Positions 41,962 to 50,861 of a DNA stretch of 64,000 nt are shown here, piece by piece. Source of the stretch: Ferranicluibacter rubi (GTDB taxonomy: Bacteria; Pseudomonadota; Alphaproteobacteria; Rhizobiales; Rhizobiaceae); the NCBI RefSeq assembly GCF_011603255.1, contig NZ_JAANCM010000003.1, positions 372,001 through 436,000 on the forward strand, in the 5' to 3' direction. The position numbers and the translations under genes were made by a program. The notes under the pieces were generated by a model. It worked only from the letters and a program-made list of their open reading frames with translations. It searched no databases and had not been told where the DNA came from. The number at the start of each line of letters is the position of its first letter. Positions within the stretch are counted from its first letter, which is position 1.

Positions 41962-43078
41962 GCCGCTCGCTCTGGTCACATGGAGCCTGACGGCCGCCAT
42001 GACCGTCCTGCTCTCCGCCCTGCTGCCGTCGAGCGGCCTGGCGGCGGGCAAGACCGGCCGCGTGAAGGCGGCCGAGACCCTCCTCCCCACCGATTACATC
42101 GCCGGCGCCTGGTGGCTCTACAAATCCGTCTTCGTAGAAAACGGGCGCGTCATCGACCGGTCGAATGGCAACGTCTCGCACAGCGAGGGCCAGGGCTATG
42201 GCATGCTGATTGCCGTTGCGGCAGACGATCGCGAGGCTTTCGACGCGCTCTGGGCCTGGACGCGGGAAAACCTGCAGGTCCGCGGCGACGCGCTCTCGGC
42301 CTGGCGCTGGAGCCCGGACACGGCGATCCCAGTTGCCGATATGAACAACGCCTCCGACGGCGACCTTCTGATCGCCTGGGCGCTGTCGCGGGCAGCAACG
42401 CGGTGGCGCGAGCCGGCTCTGGCCGTCGAAGCGCGCCGGATTCTGAAGGATCTGACAGCCAAGGCGACGGTGAAGGATGCGAGCTATGGAACGCTGCTTC
42501 TTCCCGCCGCACAGGGTTTCAGCGGCAGCGCCGAGCAGCCCGGCATCGTCGTCAACCTCTCCTACTGGGTCTTTCCGGCCATTGAGGAACTGGGGCTGAT
42601 CGAACCCTCGTTCCCGGCAGATGACCTTGTCGCGAGCGGCAAGGCACTGCTCGAAAAGGGCCGTTTCGGCAGCAGTCATCTCCCGGCCGACTGGCTATCG
42701 CTGAGGGGCGACCACCCGCAGCCGGCACCGGCCTTCGCCGCCACCTTCGGCTACGAGGCGGTCCGTGTTCCGCTCTACACGGCCTGGTCCGGCGGTGCAC
42801 CGCTGTCGCTCCTGACGGGCGTGCAGCAGCGCTGGAACGAGAACGGCGCAAACGTCATGCATGTCATGGACCTGGCAACGGCCACCGCAATGACGGCCAT
42901 GTCCGACCCCGGTTACCGCGCCGTCAGCGCGCTTCTGTCCTGCGGCCTCGACAAAGCCGGCCAAGCTTCCAGCATGCCGCCCTTCGAACCGACCGAATAT
43001 TACCCATCCACGCTCCATCTCCTGAGCATCATCGCCATCTCCGAGAGGTATGCATCATGTCTTCCAAGTCAAAACTGA
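41954..43078 (+). CDS. celC: GH8 endo-beta-1,4-glucanase of the cellulose operon (BcsZ/CelC)
   Basis: This glycoside hydrolase family 8 enzyme has 374 residues and an N-terminal signal peptide. The catalytic acid E78 is in SHSEGQGYGM and a conserved aspartate pair is in NNASDGDLLIAWAL (D135, D137). The VNLSYWVFPA and the late PPFEPTEYYPSTLHLLS also match BcsZ. The enzyme trims glucan chains and is needed for normal cellulose production in Agrobacterium and E. coli systems. The ATG overlaps the celB stop by eight bases. Confidence 0.93.
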   Translation: MAKPLALVTWSLTAAMTVLLSALLPSSGLAAGKTGRVKAAETLLPTDYIAGAWWLYKSVFVENGRVIDRSNGNVSHSEGQGYGMLIAVAADDREAFDALWAWTRENLQVRGDALSAWRWSPDTAIPVADMNNASDGDLLIAWALSRAATRWREPALAVEARRILKDLTAKATVKDASYGTLLLPAAQGFSGSAEQPGIVVNLSYWVFPAIEELGLIEPSFPADDLVASGKALLEKGRFGSSHLPADWLSLRGDHPQPAPAFAATFGYEAVRVPLYTAWSGGAPLSLLTGVQQRWNENGANVMHVMDLATATAMTAMSDPGYRAVSALLSCGLDKAGQASSMPPFEPTEYYPSTLHLLSIIAISERYASCLPSQN

Positions 43079-44919
43079 AGTTCTCGCTGCTCGCCGCAAC
43101 CGCCGTTCTCCTCCTCAACCCCGGTCTCGTTTTAAAGACGCTCCAGAACGACGATTCGGAACTGCGGGCACAGGAAATGGCCTGGACGCTGCCGACGCCC
43201 GCAAACGAAGCGTCCAAAATGGATGCGAACGATCCCCTGCTGGCACCGGCGGCAGGTACGGCATCCTCCTCCGCAGCCGTGTCCGACGCAAATGCCGCCT
43301 TCGCGCTGCCGGCTGCGAGCGTCGCACCGGCCACCGACCGCGTCGCCGTCAACCCGCAGGCTGCACCGGGCGACAATCCGTTCCTTCGTCAGGCTGCATC
43401 GGCACCGATCGCACCGACCAGCCTGCCCCGGGCAATGCCGGTCGCGACTGGCGTTTCCGTCGCACTTCCCGCAGCTCAGCCGGTCGCGCTGGCTGTCGAA
43501 GCACCCGCTGTCGCCAATCCCTTCGCGCCCTCCACCACACCCGCGACTGAGGCGACCACGGTGCAGCCGGCCGCCGTCGCATCGGTGGATATCTCCGCCC
43601 TGCGCTACTACGCCTCGACACGCGACCTGAAGCGGGTGGGCGCCGAACTTCGTCGGTTGAAGGATCTTTATCCCGACTGGCAGCCGCCGAAGGACCTGTT
43701 CACGCCCGTGTCCCAGTTCGATGAGCAGCCGCTGTGGAACATCTACGCCACCGGCAACTATGCCGCGGTCCGCGCCGGCATCGCCCGTGCCCAGAGCGTC
43801 AATCCGAAATGGCAGCCGTCCGAAGACCTGATGATCAAGCTGCAACTGGGTGAAGCGCGCAGCCTCATCGATAGCGCCATTGCGCAGAGCCGTTGGAAAG
43901 ATGTGATCTCGACCGCGCAGGCCATGCCTTCCCTCATGGTCTGCGGCGAGATGCAAGTGCAGTGGAACGTCGCGGAAGCCTTTGCGCACCTGCGCAACTA
44001 CGCCGACGCCTTCGACGTCTACCGCTACATCCTGTCGAGCTGCGACGACCCCACCATGCGCCTATCCACGGTGCAGAAGGCGTCTCTCCTCATCCCGCCT
44101 GTCGGCTACACCTCGCTTCTGGCCCTCGGCCGCACCACGCAGGATGGCCATCCCGAGTTCGAAAACCTCGGTTTCGACGGCATCCGCCGCCAGATCGGTG
44201 CTTTCATCGAGCATGGCGACTTCTCCGAAATGCCGGCAAACGAGGAAATCACCCGCTTCGTCGATTTCATCCAGCGCAATGCCTCCGTCGAGGACGCGAA
44301 CCTCATCGGCTGGTATTTCTACGCGCAGAAGGAATGGACGACCGCGAATGCCTGGTTCCTGCAGGCGACCAAGTTCAAGCGCGACCCCAAGAGCATCGAA
44401 GGCCTGATCCTGACGCTGCGGCAGATGGACAAGAACGAAGATGCCCTGAAGCTTGCGCGCCATTACATCAAGCTGTCGCCGGATGTCGCGCGCCAGTATA
44501 TCGAGATCGTTTCGAGCGTTCTCACAGCCGACAAGCCGACCCTTACGCTTGAGGAGACCGAAAATGCCCTCTTCCAGGAGACCGTGACATCGCAGAAGTC
44601 CGCGCTCGGCGCGCAGGCACTCGGCTGGAAGTACCTTGCTGGCAACGACAAGGCGACGGCGAAGACCTGGTTTGCAGACTCGGTGGAGTGGCAGCCGACG
44701 GAAGGCGGCGTGGTCGGCCTCGCCGTTCTCGCAGCCCGGTCGAAGAACGGTCGCGCCTTGAACGCGCTGAAGGTGAACTATGGCAAGACCTTCACCGCCC
44801 TGCGGGATTTCAAGGTCTACAGCCCCCGCTACGTCGCCAAACGGACGCCGAAGATTCGTGAAAAGACCGTTTCGACCAAGCCGAAGACACTGGCAGACTA
44901 TCTGAGATCTGCCTCCTGA
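43057..44919 (+). CDS. celG: CelG-like protein, last gene of the cellulose operon
   Basis: This 620-residue secreted or membrane-anchored protein has a hydrophobic N-terminal segment (KFSLLAATAVLLLNPGLVL) and a low-complexity Ala/Pro-rich linker (residues about 40-170). An all-helical body follows (DISALRYYASTRDLKRVGAELRRL, YFYAQKEWTTANAWFLQATKF), which looks like TPR/SEL1-type repeats. Agrobacterium celG, the fourth gene of celABCG, occupies the same position; its loss alters cellulose amount. The name rests on position and size class, not on alignment. It overlaps celC by 22 bases. A TPR outer-membrane role like the BcsC N-terminal half is an alternative. Confidence 0.7.
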   Translation: MSSKSKLKFSLLAATAVLLLNPGLVLKTLQNDDSELRAQEMAWTLPTPANEASKMDANDPLLAPAAGTASSSAAVSDANAAFALPAASVAPATDRVAVNPQAAPGDNPFLRQAASAPIAPTSLPRAMPVATGVSVALPAAQPVALAVEAPAVANPFAPSTTPATEATTVQPAAVASVDISALRYYASTRDLKRVGAELRRLKDLYPDWQPPKDLFTPVSQFDEQPLWNIYATGNYAAVRAGIARAQSVNPKWQPSEDLMIKLQLGEARSLIDSAIAQSRWKDVISTAQAMPSLMVCGEMQVQWNVAEAFAHLRNYADAFDVYRYILSSCDDPTMRLSTVQKASLLIPPVGYTSLLALGRTTQDGHPEFENLGFDGIRRQIGAFIEHGDFSEMPANEEITRFVDFIQRNASVEDANLIGWYFYAQKEWTTANAWFLQATKFKRDPKSIEGLILTLRQMDKNEDALKLARHYIKLSPDVARQYIEIVSSVLTADKPTLTLEETENALFQETVTSQKSALGAQALGWKYLAGNDKATAKTWFADSVEWQPTEGGVVGLAVLAARSKNGRALNALKVNYGKTFTALRDFKVYSPRYVAKRTPKIREKTVSTKPKTLADYLRSAS

Positions 44920-44948
44920 AGACAGATCAGGCGGATTGCCAAAGACAG

Positions 44949-44980
44949 GAGAACCCCGCCGCTGCCGCTGCGGGGTTCTC
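44949..44980 (+). terminator. terminator of the cellulose operon
   Basis: The arms GAGAACCCCGC (44949-44959) and GCGGGGTTCTC (44970-44980) are perfectly complementary around a ten-base loop and are followed by GTAGCTTTCTTG. It begins 30 bases after the last gene of the operon. Confidence 0.85.
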
Positions 44981-45141
44981 GTAGCTTTCTTGCCTATTTC
45001 GTGCCCATGCATAATTTTTATACAACACAGCACGCTATCGATCAGAATGCCCGCGGGGGATTGATATCCAGCGTGAGCTGACACACCCCTTCCTATCCGA
45101 AACCGCTGGTGCGTTCTGTGAAACTGACGCTTCATGGGATC

Positions 45142-45157
45142 TGGCACGAAACCTGCT
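45142..45157 (+). promoter_or_regulatory. sigma-54 (RpoN)-type promoter
   Basis: TGGCACGAAACCTGCT matches TGGCACG-N4-TTGCW except for one base (C for T), with the GG and GC elements ten bases apart as required. It lies 50 bases before the binding-protein start and the predicted start of transcription falls by the palindrome at 45171-45186. No RpoN activator gene is seen here. Confidence 0.55.
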
Positions 45158-45170
45158 TCATCTCCCTCGA

Positions 45171-45186
45171 CCGAGCACGTGCTCGG
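45171..45186. promoter_or_regulatory. perfect 16-bp palindrome before the peptide transporter
   Basis: CCGAGCACGTGCTCGG is its own reverse complement. It is centred 29 bases before the binding-protein ATG and just downstream of the sigma-54-type promoter. Probable operator site for an unidentified repressor; no candidate regulator gene lies in this operon. Confidence 0.55.
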
Positions 45187-45207
45187 AACTGCAAACGAGG
45201 GAACAGA

Positions 45208-46863
45208 ATGACGCCGATATCCAGATCCATCTTCCGCAGCCGCCCGATCCTCAGAAGCGTGCGGAGCGCGATGATCGCCGGATCCGCCGCACTGGCGCTG
45301 GCAGCAGCATCGGCCGGTGCAGCATGGGCCGCAGGCACCCTGCGGATCGGCATGACCGCATCGGACATTCCGCTGACGACGGGGCAGACGGACCAGGGTG
45401 GCGAAGGCCAGCGCGTGATGGGCTACACGCTCTACAACGCATTGATCGAATGGGACCTGTCGAGCGCCGAAAAGGCCGCGACCCTGATCCCAAGCCTTGC
45501 GACGTCGTGGGACATCGACCCGACCGACCAGACCAAGTGGACGTTCAAGCTGCGGGACGGCGTGAAATTCCACGACGGCAGCAGATTTGACGCCAATGCC
45601 GTCGTCTGGAACCTCGACAAGCTTCTCAAGAGCGATGCGCCGCAGTTCGACAAGCGCCAGTCGGCGCAGGGCAAGTCGCGCATCCCCGCCGTCGCCTCCT
45701 ACAAGGTCATCGATCCCCTCACAGTCGAGATCGTGACCAAGACGCCGGATGCGACCCTGCCCTACCAGATCAGCTGGATCCTCATGTCCTCGCCGGCCAA
45801 CTGGGAAGCACAGGGCAAGAACTGGGACGCAGTGGCGCAGAAGCCATCGGGCACCGGCCCGTGGAAGCTCGAAAACGGCTTCACACCGCGCGAACGCGCA
45901 GAACTGACGCCGAATGCAGACTATTGGGACAAGGCGCGCATCCCCAAGCTCGACAAGCTCGTGCTCATTCCGCTGCCGGAGCCGAACACCCGTGTCGCAG
46001 CGCTCCGTTCGGGTCAGGTCGACTGGATCGAGGCGCCGGCGCCCGACTCCGTCGCGTCCCTGCGGGATGCAGGCTTCAAGATCGTCACCAACTCCTATCC
46101 GCATAACTGGACCTGGCACCTCTCGCGCGTCGAGGGTTCCCCTTGGAACGATATCCGCGTCCGCAAGGCGGCAAACCTTGCCGTTGACCGCGAGGGCCTG
46201 AACGAACTTCTCGGTGGATTGTCGATTCCCGCACAAGGCTACCTGCCGCCCGGCAGCCCCTGGTTCGGCAATCCGACCTTCAAGCTGAGCTACAATGTCG
46301 AGGAAGCCAAGAAGCTGATGGCGGAAGCGGGCTACGGTCCGGACAAGCCCATCACCACCAAGGTCGTCATCTCCTCGTCCGGTTCCGGACAGATGCTGCC
46401 GCTGCAGATGAACGAGTATATCCAGCAGACGCTGGCCGAGATCGGCATCAATGTCGAATTCGAAGTGGCCGACTGGAACACGGTCATCAACATCTGGCGC
46501 GCCGGTGCCAAGGATCCGAGCGCCAAGGGCGCGACCGCAGTCAACTACAGCTACTTCATCCAGGACCCCTTCACGGCCCTTATCCGCCAGTCGCAGTGCA
46601 ACCTCGCACCGCCGGCCGGCACCAACTGGGGCTATTATTGCGACCCCGAGATGGACGAACTGTTCGCCAAGGTGCGCACTACCTTCGATCCGGTCGAACA
46701 GAACAAGGTGCTGCAGCAGATCCACGAGAAATACGTCAACGAAGCCCTGTTCCTGATGGTCACGCACGACGTCAATCCACGGGCGATGACGGAAAAGGTC
46801 AAGGGCTTCGTGCAGGCACAGAACTGGTTCCAGGATTTCTCGACCATCAGCGTCGATCCCTGA
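45208..46863 (+). CDS. peptide/opine-type ABC transporter binding protein (family 5)
   Basis: This periplasmic family-5 (DppA/OppA-like) binding protein has 551 residues. It has a long basic N-region and a signal core (IAGSAALALAAASAGAAWA), a mature start AGTLRIGMTASDIP, and the family's segments TKWTFKLRDGVKFHDG and ISWILMSSPANWEAQGK. The ATG at 45208 is set by GAGGGAA. A two-tier hairpin follows the stop, probably to boost this gene over the downstream permeases. The ligand may be a peptide, opine or hydantoin-like amide, given the racemase-family gene in the operon. Confidence 0.9.
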   Translation: MTPISRSIFRSRPILRSVRSAMIAGSAALALAAASAGAAWAAGTLRIGMTASDIPLTTGQTDQGGEGQRVMGYTLYNALIEWDLSSAEKAATLIPSLATSWDIDPTDQTKWTFKLRDGVKFHDGSRFDANAVVWNLDKLLKSDAPQFDKRQSAQGKSRIPAVASYKVIDPLTVEIVTKTPDATLPYQISWILMSSPANWEAQGKNWDAVAQKPSGTGPWKLENGFTPRERAELTPNADYWDKARIPKLDKLVLIPLPEPNTRVAALRSGQVDWIEAPAPDSVASLRDAGFKIVTNSYPHNWTWHLSRVEGSPWNDIRVRKAANLAVDREGLNELLGGLSIPAQGYLPPGSPWFGNPTFKLSYNVEEAKKLMAEAGYGPDKPITTKVVISSSGSGQMLPLQMNEYIQQTLAEIGINVEFEVADWNTVINIWRAGAKDPSAKGATAVNYSYFIQDPFTALIRQSQCNLAPPAGTNWGYYCDPEMDELFAKVRTTFDPVEQNKVLQQIHEKYVNEALFLMVTHDVNPRAMTEKVKGFVQAQNWFQDFSTISVDP

Positions 46864-46918
46864 CATCCGTCATCTAAACACGGCTGCGCGACCGTTCGGA
46901 TCGCGCAGCCGGATGTCA
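46861..46918 (+). other. nested hairpin between binding protein and permease genes
   Basis: Outer arms TGACATCC (46861-46868, starting at the stop codon) and GGATGTCA (46911-46918) enclose an inner stem CGGCTGCGCGA (46881-46891) with TCGCGCAGCCG (46901-46911). No T run follows. Typical of an mRNA-stabilising or attenuating structure that gives binding protein in excess. Confidence 0.7.
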
Positions 46919-46945
46919 CCAGACCCTTAGCATCACGAGAACAGC

Positions 46946-47899
46946 ATGCTGGCTTATGCCCTGAAGAGACTGCTGCACGTCATTCCCGTTGCGATCGGCG
47001 TGAGCATCGTCTGCTTCCTCCTGATCCATATCGCGCCGGGCGATCCGCTCGCCGCCATCCTGCCCTCCGATGCCTCCGCCGAGCAGCAGATGCAGATGCG
47101 CGTCTTCTACGGGCTCGATCAGCCCCTGCCGGTACAATACGGGCTCTGGGCCTGGCGCACGCTCCACGGCGATCTCGGCGTTTCCATCGCCTCCGGTCGG
47201 CCGGTTCTGAGCGAAATTCTCGATGCCTCGGTCAACTCGATCATCCTCGCCGTCGCCGCGACGCTCATCGGCTTCACCATCGGCTCGGTGCTCGGCTTCG
47301 TGGCGGGCGTCTTCCGTGGCGGCTGGATCGACCGGCTGGCCTCCGCCGTCGCCATGCTCGGCGTCAGCGTTCCCCACTACTGGCTTGGCATGGTGCTCGT
47401 CATCGCCTTCTCGGTCACCCTCGGCTGGCTGCCGGCGATGGGTGGCGGCCCCGGCGGGTCCGACGGGCGGGCCTTCAGCTGGGACTATGTGCAGTATCTC
47501 ATCCTGCCGGCCGTCACCATGTCGGTCATCCCCATGGGCATCATCGCCCGCACCATCCGCTCGCTGGTGGCCGATATCCTGTCGCAGGATTTCACCCAGG
47601 CGCTGGCCGCCAAGGGCCTTATGTCGCGCCAGATCCTGCGCCATGTCATCCGCAACGCGGCGCCCACCGCCATCTCGGTCATGGGCCTGCAGCTCGGCTA
47701 TCTCCTCGGCGGCTCGATCCTCATCGAGACGGTGTTCTCCTGGCCCGGCACGGGTTTTCTCCTCAACGGCGCAATCTTCACCCGCGACCTGCCCATCCTG
47801 CAGGGCACGATCCTCGTGCTCGCCCTGTTCTTCGTCTTCCTCAACCTCATCGTGGACGTGCTGCAAAGTGCGATCGATCCGCGCATCCAGAGGAGCTGA
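46946..47899 (+). CDS. peptide-type ABC permease 1 (DppB-like)
   Basis: This six-segment permease of 317 residues starts with the typical LKRLLHVIPVAIGVSIVCFLLIHIAPGDP of DppB-family proteins. The docking loop is RSLVADILSQDFTQALAAKGL, and the late LLGGSILIETVFSWPGTGFLL is characteristic. It pairs with the next gene and is separated from it by four bases. Confidence 0.93.
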   Translation: MLAYALKRLLHVIPVAIGVSIVCFLLIHIAPGDPLAAILPSDASAEQQMQMRVFYGLDQPLPVQYGLWAWRTLHGDLGVSIASGRPVLSEILDASVNSIILAVAATLIGFTIGSVLGFVAGVFRGGWIDRLASAVAMLGVSVPHYWLGMVLVIAFSVTLGWLPAMGGGPGGSDGRAFSWDYVQYLILPAVTMSVIPMGIIARTIRSLVADILSQDFTQALAAKGLMSRQILRHVIRNAAPTAISVMGLQLGYLLGGSILIETVFSWPGTGFLLNGAIFTRDLPILQGTILVLALFFVFLNLIVDVLQSAIDPRIQRS

Positions 47900-47902
47900 T
47901 CC

Positions 47903-48793
47903 ATGGCCGTCATCACCGCAGACATGGTCGCGCCCAGGCCCGCGATTCTCAAGTCGCCCGGCTTCTGGAGCGGCGTCATCCGCCGGCTCTGTCGTGATCC
48001 CGTGGCGCTTGCGGCCCTTGCCGTCGTCGTCCTCCTCGTGCTGATCGCGATCTTCGCGCCTTATATCGCGCCTTACGACCCCTCCAAAGGCAGCGTCATC
48101 CGCCGCCTGAAGCCCATCGGCACGCCCGGCTTCATCCTCGGCACGGACGAACTCGGTCGCGACATGCTCTCGCGGCTGATCTACGGCGCGCGCCTCTCGC
48201 TCACCATGGGCGTCATTCCCGTTCCCATCGCCTTCGTCATCGGCTCGGCCATCGGCATCATCGCCGGTTATGCCGGCGGCATCGTCAACACGCTGATCAT
48301 GCGCACGATCGATGTCTTCTACGCCTTCCCCTCGGTTCTCCTCGCCGTCGCTTTGTCCGGCGCGCTCGGTTCGGGGCTCACCAATGCGCTGGTGTCGCTC
48401 ACCGTCGTCTTCATCCCGCAGATCGCGCGTGTCGCCGAAAGCGTGACGACGCAGGTGCGCAAGCTCGATTACGTCGATGCCGCCCGCGCGTCCGGCGCTC
48501 CGGCGCGCACGATCATCCGGGTGCACATTCTCGGCAATGTGCTCAGCCCGATCTTCGTCTTCGCCACCAGCTTGATCTCGGTTTCCATGATCCTCGCCTC
48601 CGGTCTTTCCTTCCTCGGGCTCGGCGTGCGCCCGCCGGATGCGGAATGGGGGCTGATGCTGAACACGCTGAGAACCGCGATCTACAACAACCCCTTCGTC
48701 GCGGCCCTGCCGGGCCTGATGATCTTCGTCACCTCCGTCTGCTTCAACCTCTTCTCGGATGGTCTGCGCACTGCCATGGACGTGAAATCATGA
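47903..48793 (+). CDS. peptide-type ABC permease 2 (DppC-like)
   Basis: This six-segment permease of 296 residues has the DppC N-terminal pattern (VALAALAVVVLLVLIAIFAPYIAPYDP, then GTDELGRDMLSRLIYGARLSL). The docking loop is RKLDYVDAARASGAPARTIIRVHIL, and GLSFLGLGVRPPDAEWGLML is near the end. The stop overlaps the ATPase start by four bases, so translation is coupled. Confidence 0.93.
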   Translation: MAVITADMVAPRPAILKSPGFWSGVIRRLCRDPVALAALAVVVLLVLIAIFAPYIAPYDPSKGSVIRRLKPIGTPGFILGTDELGRDMLSRLIYGARLSLTMGVIPVPIAFVIGSAIGIIAGYAGGIVNTLIMRTIDVFYAFPSVLLAVALSGALGSGLTNALVSLTVVFIPQIARVAESVTTQVRKLDYVDAARASGAPARTIIRVHILGNVLSPIFVFATSLISVSMILASGLSFLGLGVRPPDAEWGLMLNTLRTAIYNNPFVAALPGLMIFVTSVCFNLFSDGLRTAMDVKS

Positions 48794-49857
48794 GCGCCGT
48801 CATATCACCCTATAATCTGGATCCGGGCGTCGGCGAGCGCGGCGGACCGGCCCAACCGCTGATCTCGGCACGCGGTCTGCTGAAGCATTTCCCGGTGAAA
48901 AGCAGCGGCTTGTTCGCGCCGAAGAAAGTTGTGCGCGCCGTCGATGGCGTCGATTTCGACATTCTGAAGGGCGAGACGCTGGGCGTCGTCGGCGAGAGCG
49001 GCTGCGGCAAATCCACGACGGCGCGGCTTCTGATGAACCTCATCGTCCGCGACAAGGGCGATCTCCTGTTCGACGGCGAGACGGTCGGCGAAACCCTGCC
49101 GCTCGCGCAGTACCGGCGACAGGTGCAGATGGTCTTTCAGGACAGCTATGCCTCGCTCAACCCGCGCCTGACGATCGAGGAATCGATCGCCTTCGCGCCG
49201 CAGGTGCATGGCGTGCCCGCTGCCAAAGCCATCGCCCGCGCGCATGACCTGCTCTTCAGGGTGGGATTGGAGCCCGGCCGCTTTGCCGGCCGCTATCCGC
49301 ACGAGCTTTCCGGCGGCCAGCGCCAGCGCGTCAACATCGCGCGCGCACTGGCGCTCGAGCCACGGCTGATCATTCTCGACGAGGCCGTTTCCGCGCTCGA
49401 CAAGTCGGTGGAGGCGCAGGTTCTCAACCTGCTTCTCGACCTGAAGCGGGATTTCGGGCTGACCTACCTGTTCATCTCCCACGACCTTAACGTCGTGAAG
49501 TTCATGTGCGACCGGGTCATGGTCATGTATCTCGGCAAGGTGGCGGAGATCGGCACACGCGCGGCCATCTTCGGCGAGGCCCGGCACCCCTATTCCGCAG
49601 CGCTTCTGGCCTCCATGCCGAAAATGGACCCGTCCGAGCGGACGATGGAGCCACCGCTGTCCGGCGATCCGCCGAACCCCATCGATCCGCCGAGCGGCTG
49701 TCGGTTCCACACGCGCTGTCAGTTCGTGGAAGACATCTGCAGCCGCGAGGTCCCGCCGCTCGCCAGCCTGTCCGCCGAGCAATCCGCGGCCTGTCTCATG
49801 GCCGTTCCCGGCTCCGGCCACAGCCGTGCGCCGAGCCTTGGGGAGACTTCGGCATGA
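48790..49857 (+). CDS. peptide-type ABC ATPase (DppF/OppF-like)
   Basis: This ATPase of 355 residues has Walker A GESGCGKST, Q-loop FQDSYASLNPR, signature LSGGQRQRVNIARAL, Walker B LIILDEAVSALD and FISHDL. The oligopeptide C-terminal domain with the CxxxxxPxL cysteines is present (CRFHTRCQFVEDICSREVPPL). The D in LDEAVSALD is intact. The ATG at 48790 overlaps the DppC-like stop. The usual order in peptide systems is DppD then DppF; here the F-like gene comes first. Confidence 0.93.
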   Translation: MSAVISPYNLDPGVGERGGPAQPLISARGLLKHFPVKSSGLFAPKKVVRAVDGVDFDILKGETLGVVGESGCGKSTTARLLMNLIVRDKGDLLFDGETVGETLPLAQYRRQVQMVFQDSYASLNPRLTIEESIAFAPQVHGVPAAKAIARAHDLLFRVGLEPGRFAGRYPHELSGGQRQRVNIARALALEPRLIILDEAVSALDKSVEAQVLNLLLDLKRDFGLTYLFISHDLNVVKFMCDRVMVMYLGKVAEIGTRAAIFGEARHPYSAALLASMPKMDPSERTMEPPLSGDPPNPIDPPSGCRFHTRCQFVEDICSREVPPLASLSAEQSAACLMAVPGSGHSRAPSLGETSA

Positions 49858-50828
49858 CCGATACGATGATCGATATCGACAATCTCTCTGTCACCTTTCA
49901 TCGCGGCCGCAAGCCGGTCAAGGCCGTGAACGGCGTGACCCTGAAGGTGCGTGCGGGCGAGGTGGTTGCCCTGCTCGGGGAATCCGGTTCCGGCAAGAGC
50001 GTGACCATGCGCTCGCTGCTGCGCATGCACCCCAAGGGCACCACCATCGAGGGCACGATGTCCGTGGCGGGTCGCGACGTCACGGGGCTTTCGACGCGAG
50101 ACCTCGGCAATCTGCGTGGCGCCGTCGTGTCCATGGTGTTTCAGGAGCCGCGCCTCGCGCTCGATCCGGTCTACACGCTCGGCCGGCAGATCGAGGAAAC
50201 GATCATGCGCCACGAGCGGGTTTCGAGAGCGCAAGCGTCCGCACGGGCGCTGGCGCTGTTCGAAAAGGTCCGCATTCCCTCGCCGCAACGACGCTTGCAG
50301 AACTACCCGCACGAAATGTCCGGCGGCATGCTGCAGCGGGCGATGATCGCCATGGCGCTCGCCTGCAATCCGAAGGTGCTGCTGGCCGACGAGCCGACGA
50401 CGGCGCTGGACGCGACCGTGCAGATCCAGATCCTGCTGCTGATCCGCGAGCTGCAGAAGGAATACGGCCTGTCGGTGATCTTCGTCACCCACGATATCGG
50501 CGTTGCCGCGGAGGTCGCAGACCGGATCGCGGTGATGTATGCCGGGCGGATCGTCGAGGAAGGCACGGCGAGCGATATCATCCGCAATCCGAAGCATCCC
50601 TACACCAAGGGCCTGCTCGGCGCGCGCGTCGAGCTTGCCGATGGCCGCGACCGGCTCATCACCATCCCCGGCGCCCCGCCGGATCTCGCCGACATGCCGC
50701 CCGGCTGCGCTTTCGCCCCGCGCTGCGCGGATGTCATGGCCCCCTGCCGGGCCGTCGTGCCGCCGCTGGTGGGCGCTGCCGGATCGTCAGAGCGTGCCGG
50801 TCAGGTCGCCTGCCTGCTCTATGCGTGA
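49854..50828 (+). CDS. peptide-type ABC ATPase (DppD/OppD-like)
   Basis: This ATPase of 324 residues has Walker [11 protein letters not shown]-loop [11 protein letters not shown], signature [15 protein letters not shown], Walker [13 protein letters not shown] and [14 protein letters not shown]. The oligopeptide C-terminal part has [15 protein letters not shown]. The ATG at 49854 overlaps the previous stop by four bases. The signature motif has GGM in place of GGQ, common in DppD. It completes the ABC system, followed 33 bases later by the racemase-like gene. Confidence 0.93.
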   Translation: MTDTMIDIDNLSVTFHRGRKPVKAVNGVTLKVRAGEVVALLGESGSGKSVTMRSLLRMHPKGTTIEGTMSVAGRDVTGLSTRDLGNLRGAVVSMVFQEPRLALDPVYTLGRQIEETIMRHERVSRAQASARALALFEKVRIPSPQRRLQNYPHEMSGGMLQRAMIAMALACNPKVLLADEPTTALDATVQIQILLLIRELQKEYGLSVIFVTHDIGVAAEVADRIAVMYAGRIVEEGTASDIIRNPKHPYTKGLLGARVELADGRDRLITIPGAPPDLADMPPGCAFAPRCADVMAPCRAVVPPLVGAAGSSERAGQVACLLYA

Positions 50829-50861
50829 GGCGACGACAGGATAGGGGAGATCGACCCGCGA

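Noticed and set aside
44062-46866. A 934-codon minus-strand open frame across celG and the peptide-binding gene
   Set aside because: It spans two unrelated genes, a terminator and a promoter and shows no domain; it is a GC-driven shadow.
46916-48526. A 536-codon minus-strand open frame opposite the DppB/DppC-like genes
   Set aside because: Extremely rich in Asp, Glu, Gly, Arg and His and lacking any hydrophobic core; the plus strand encodes obvious permeases.
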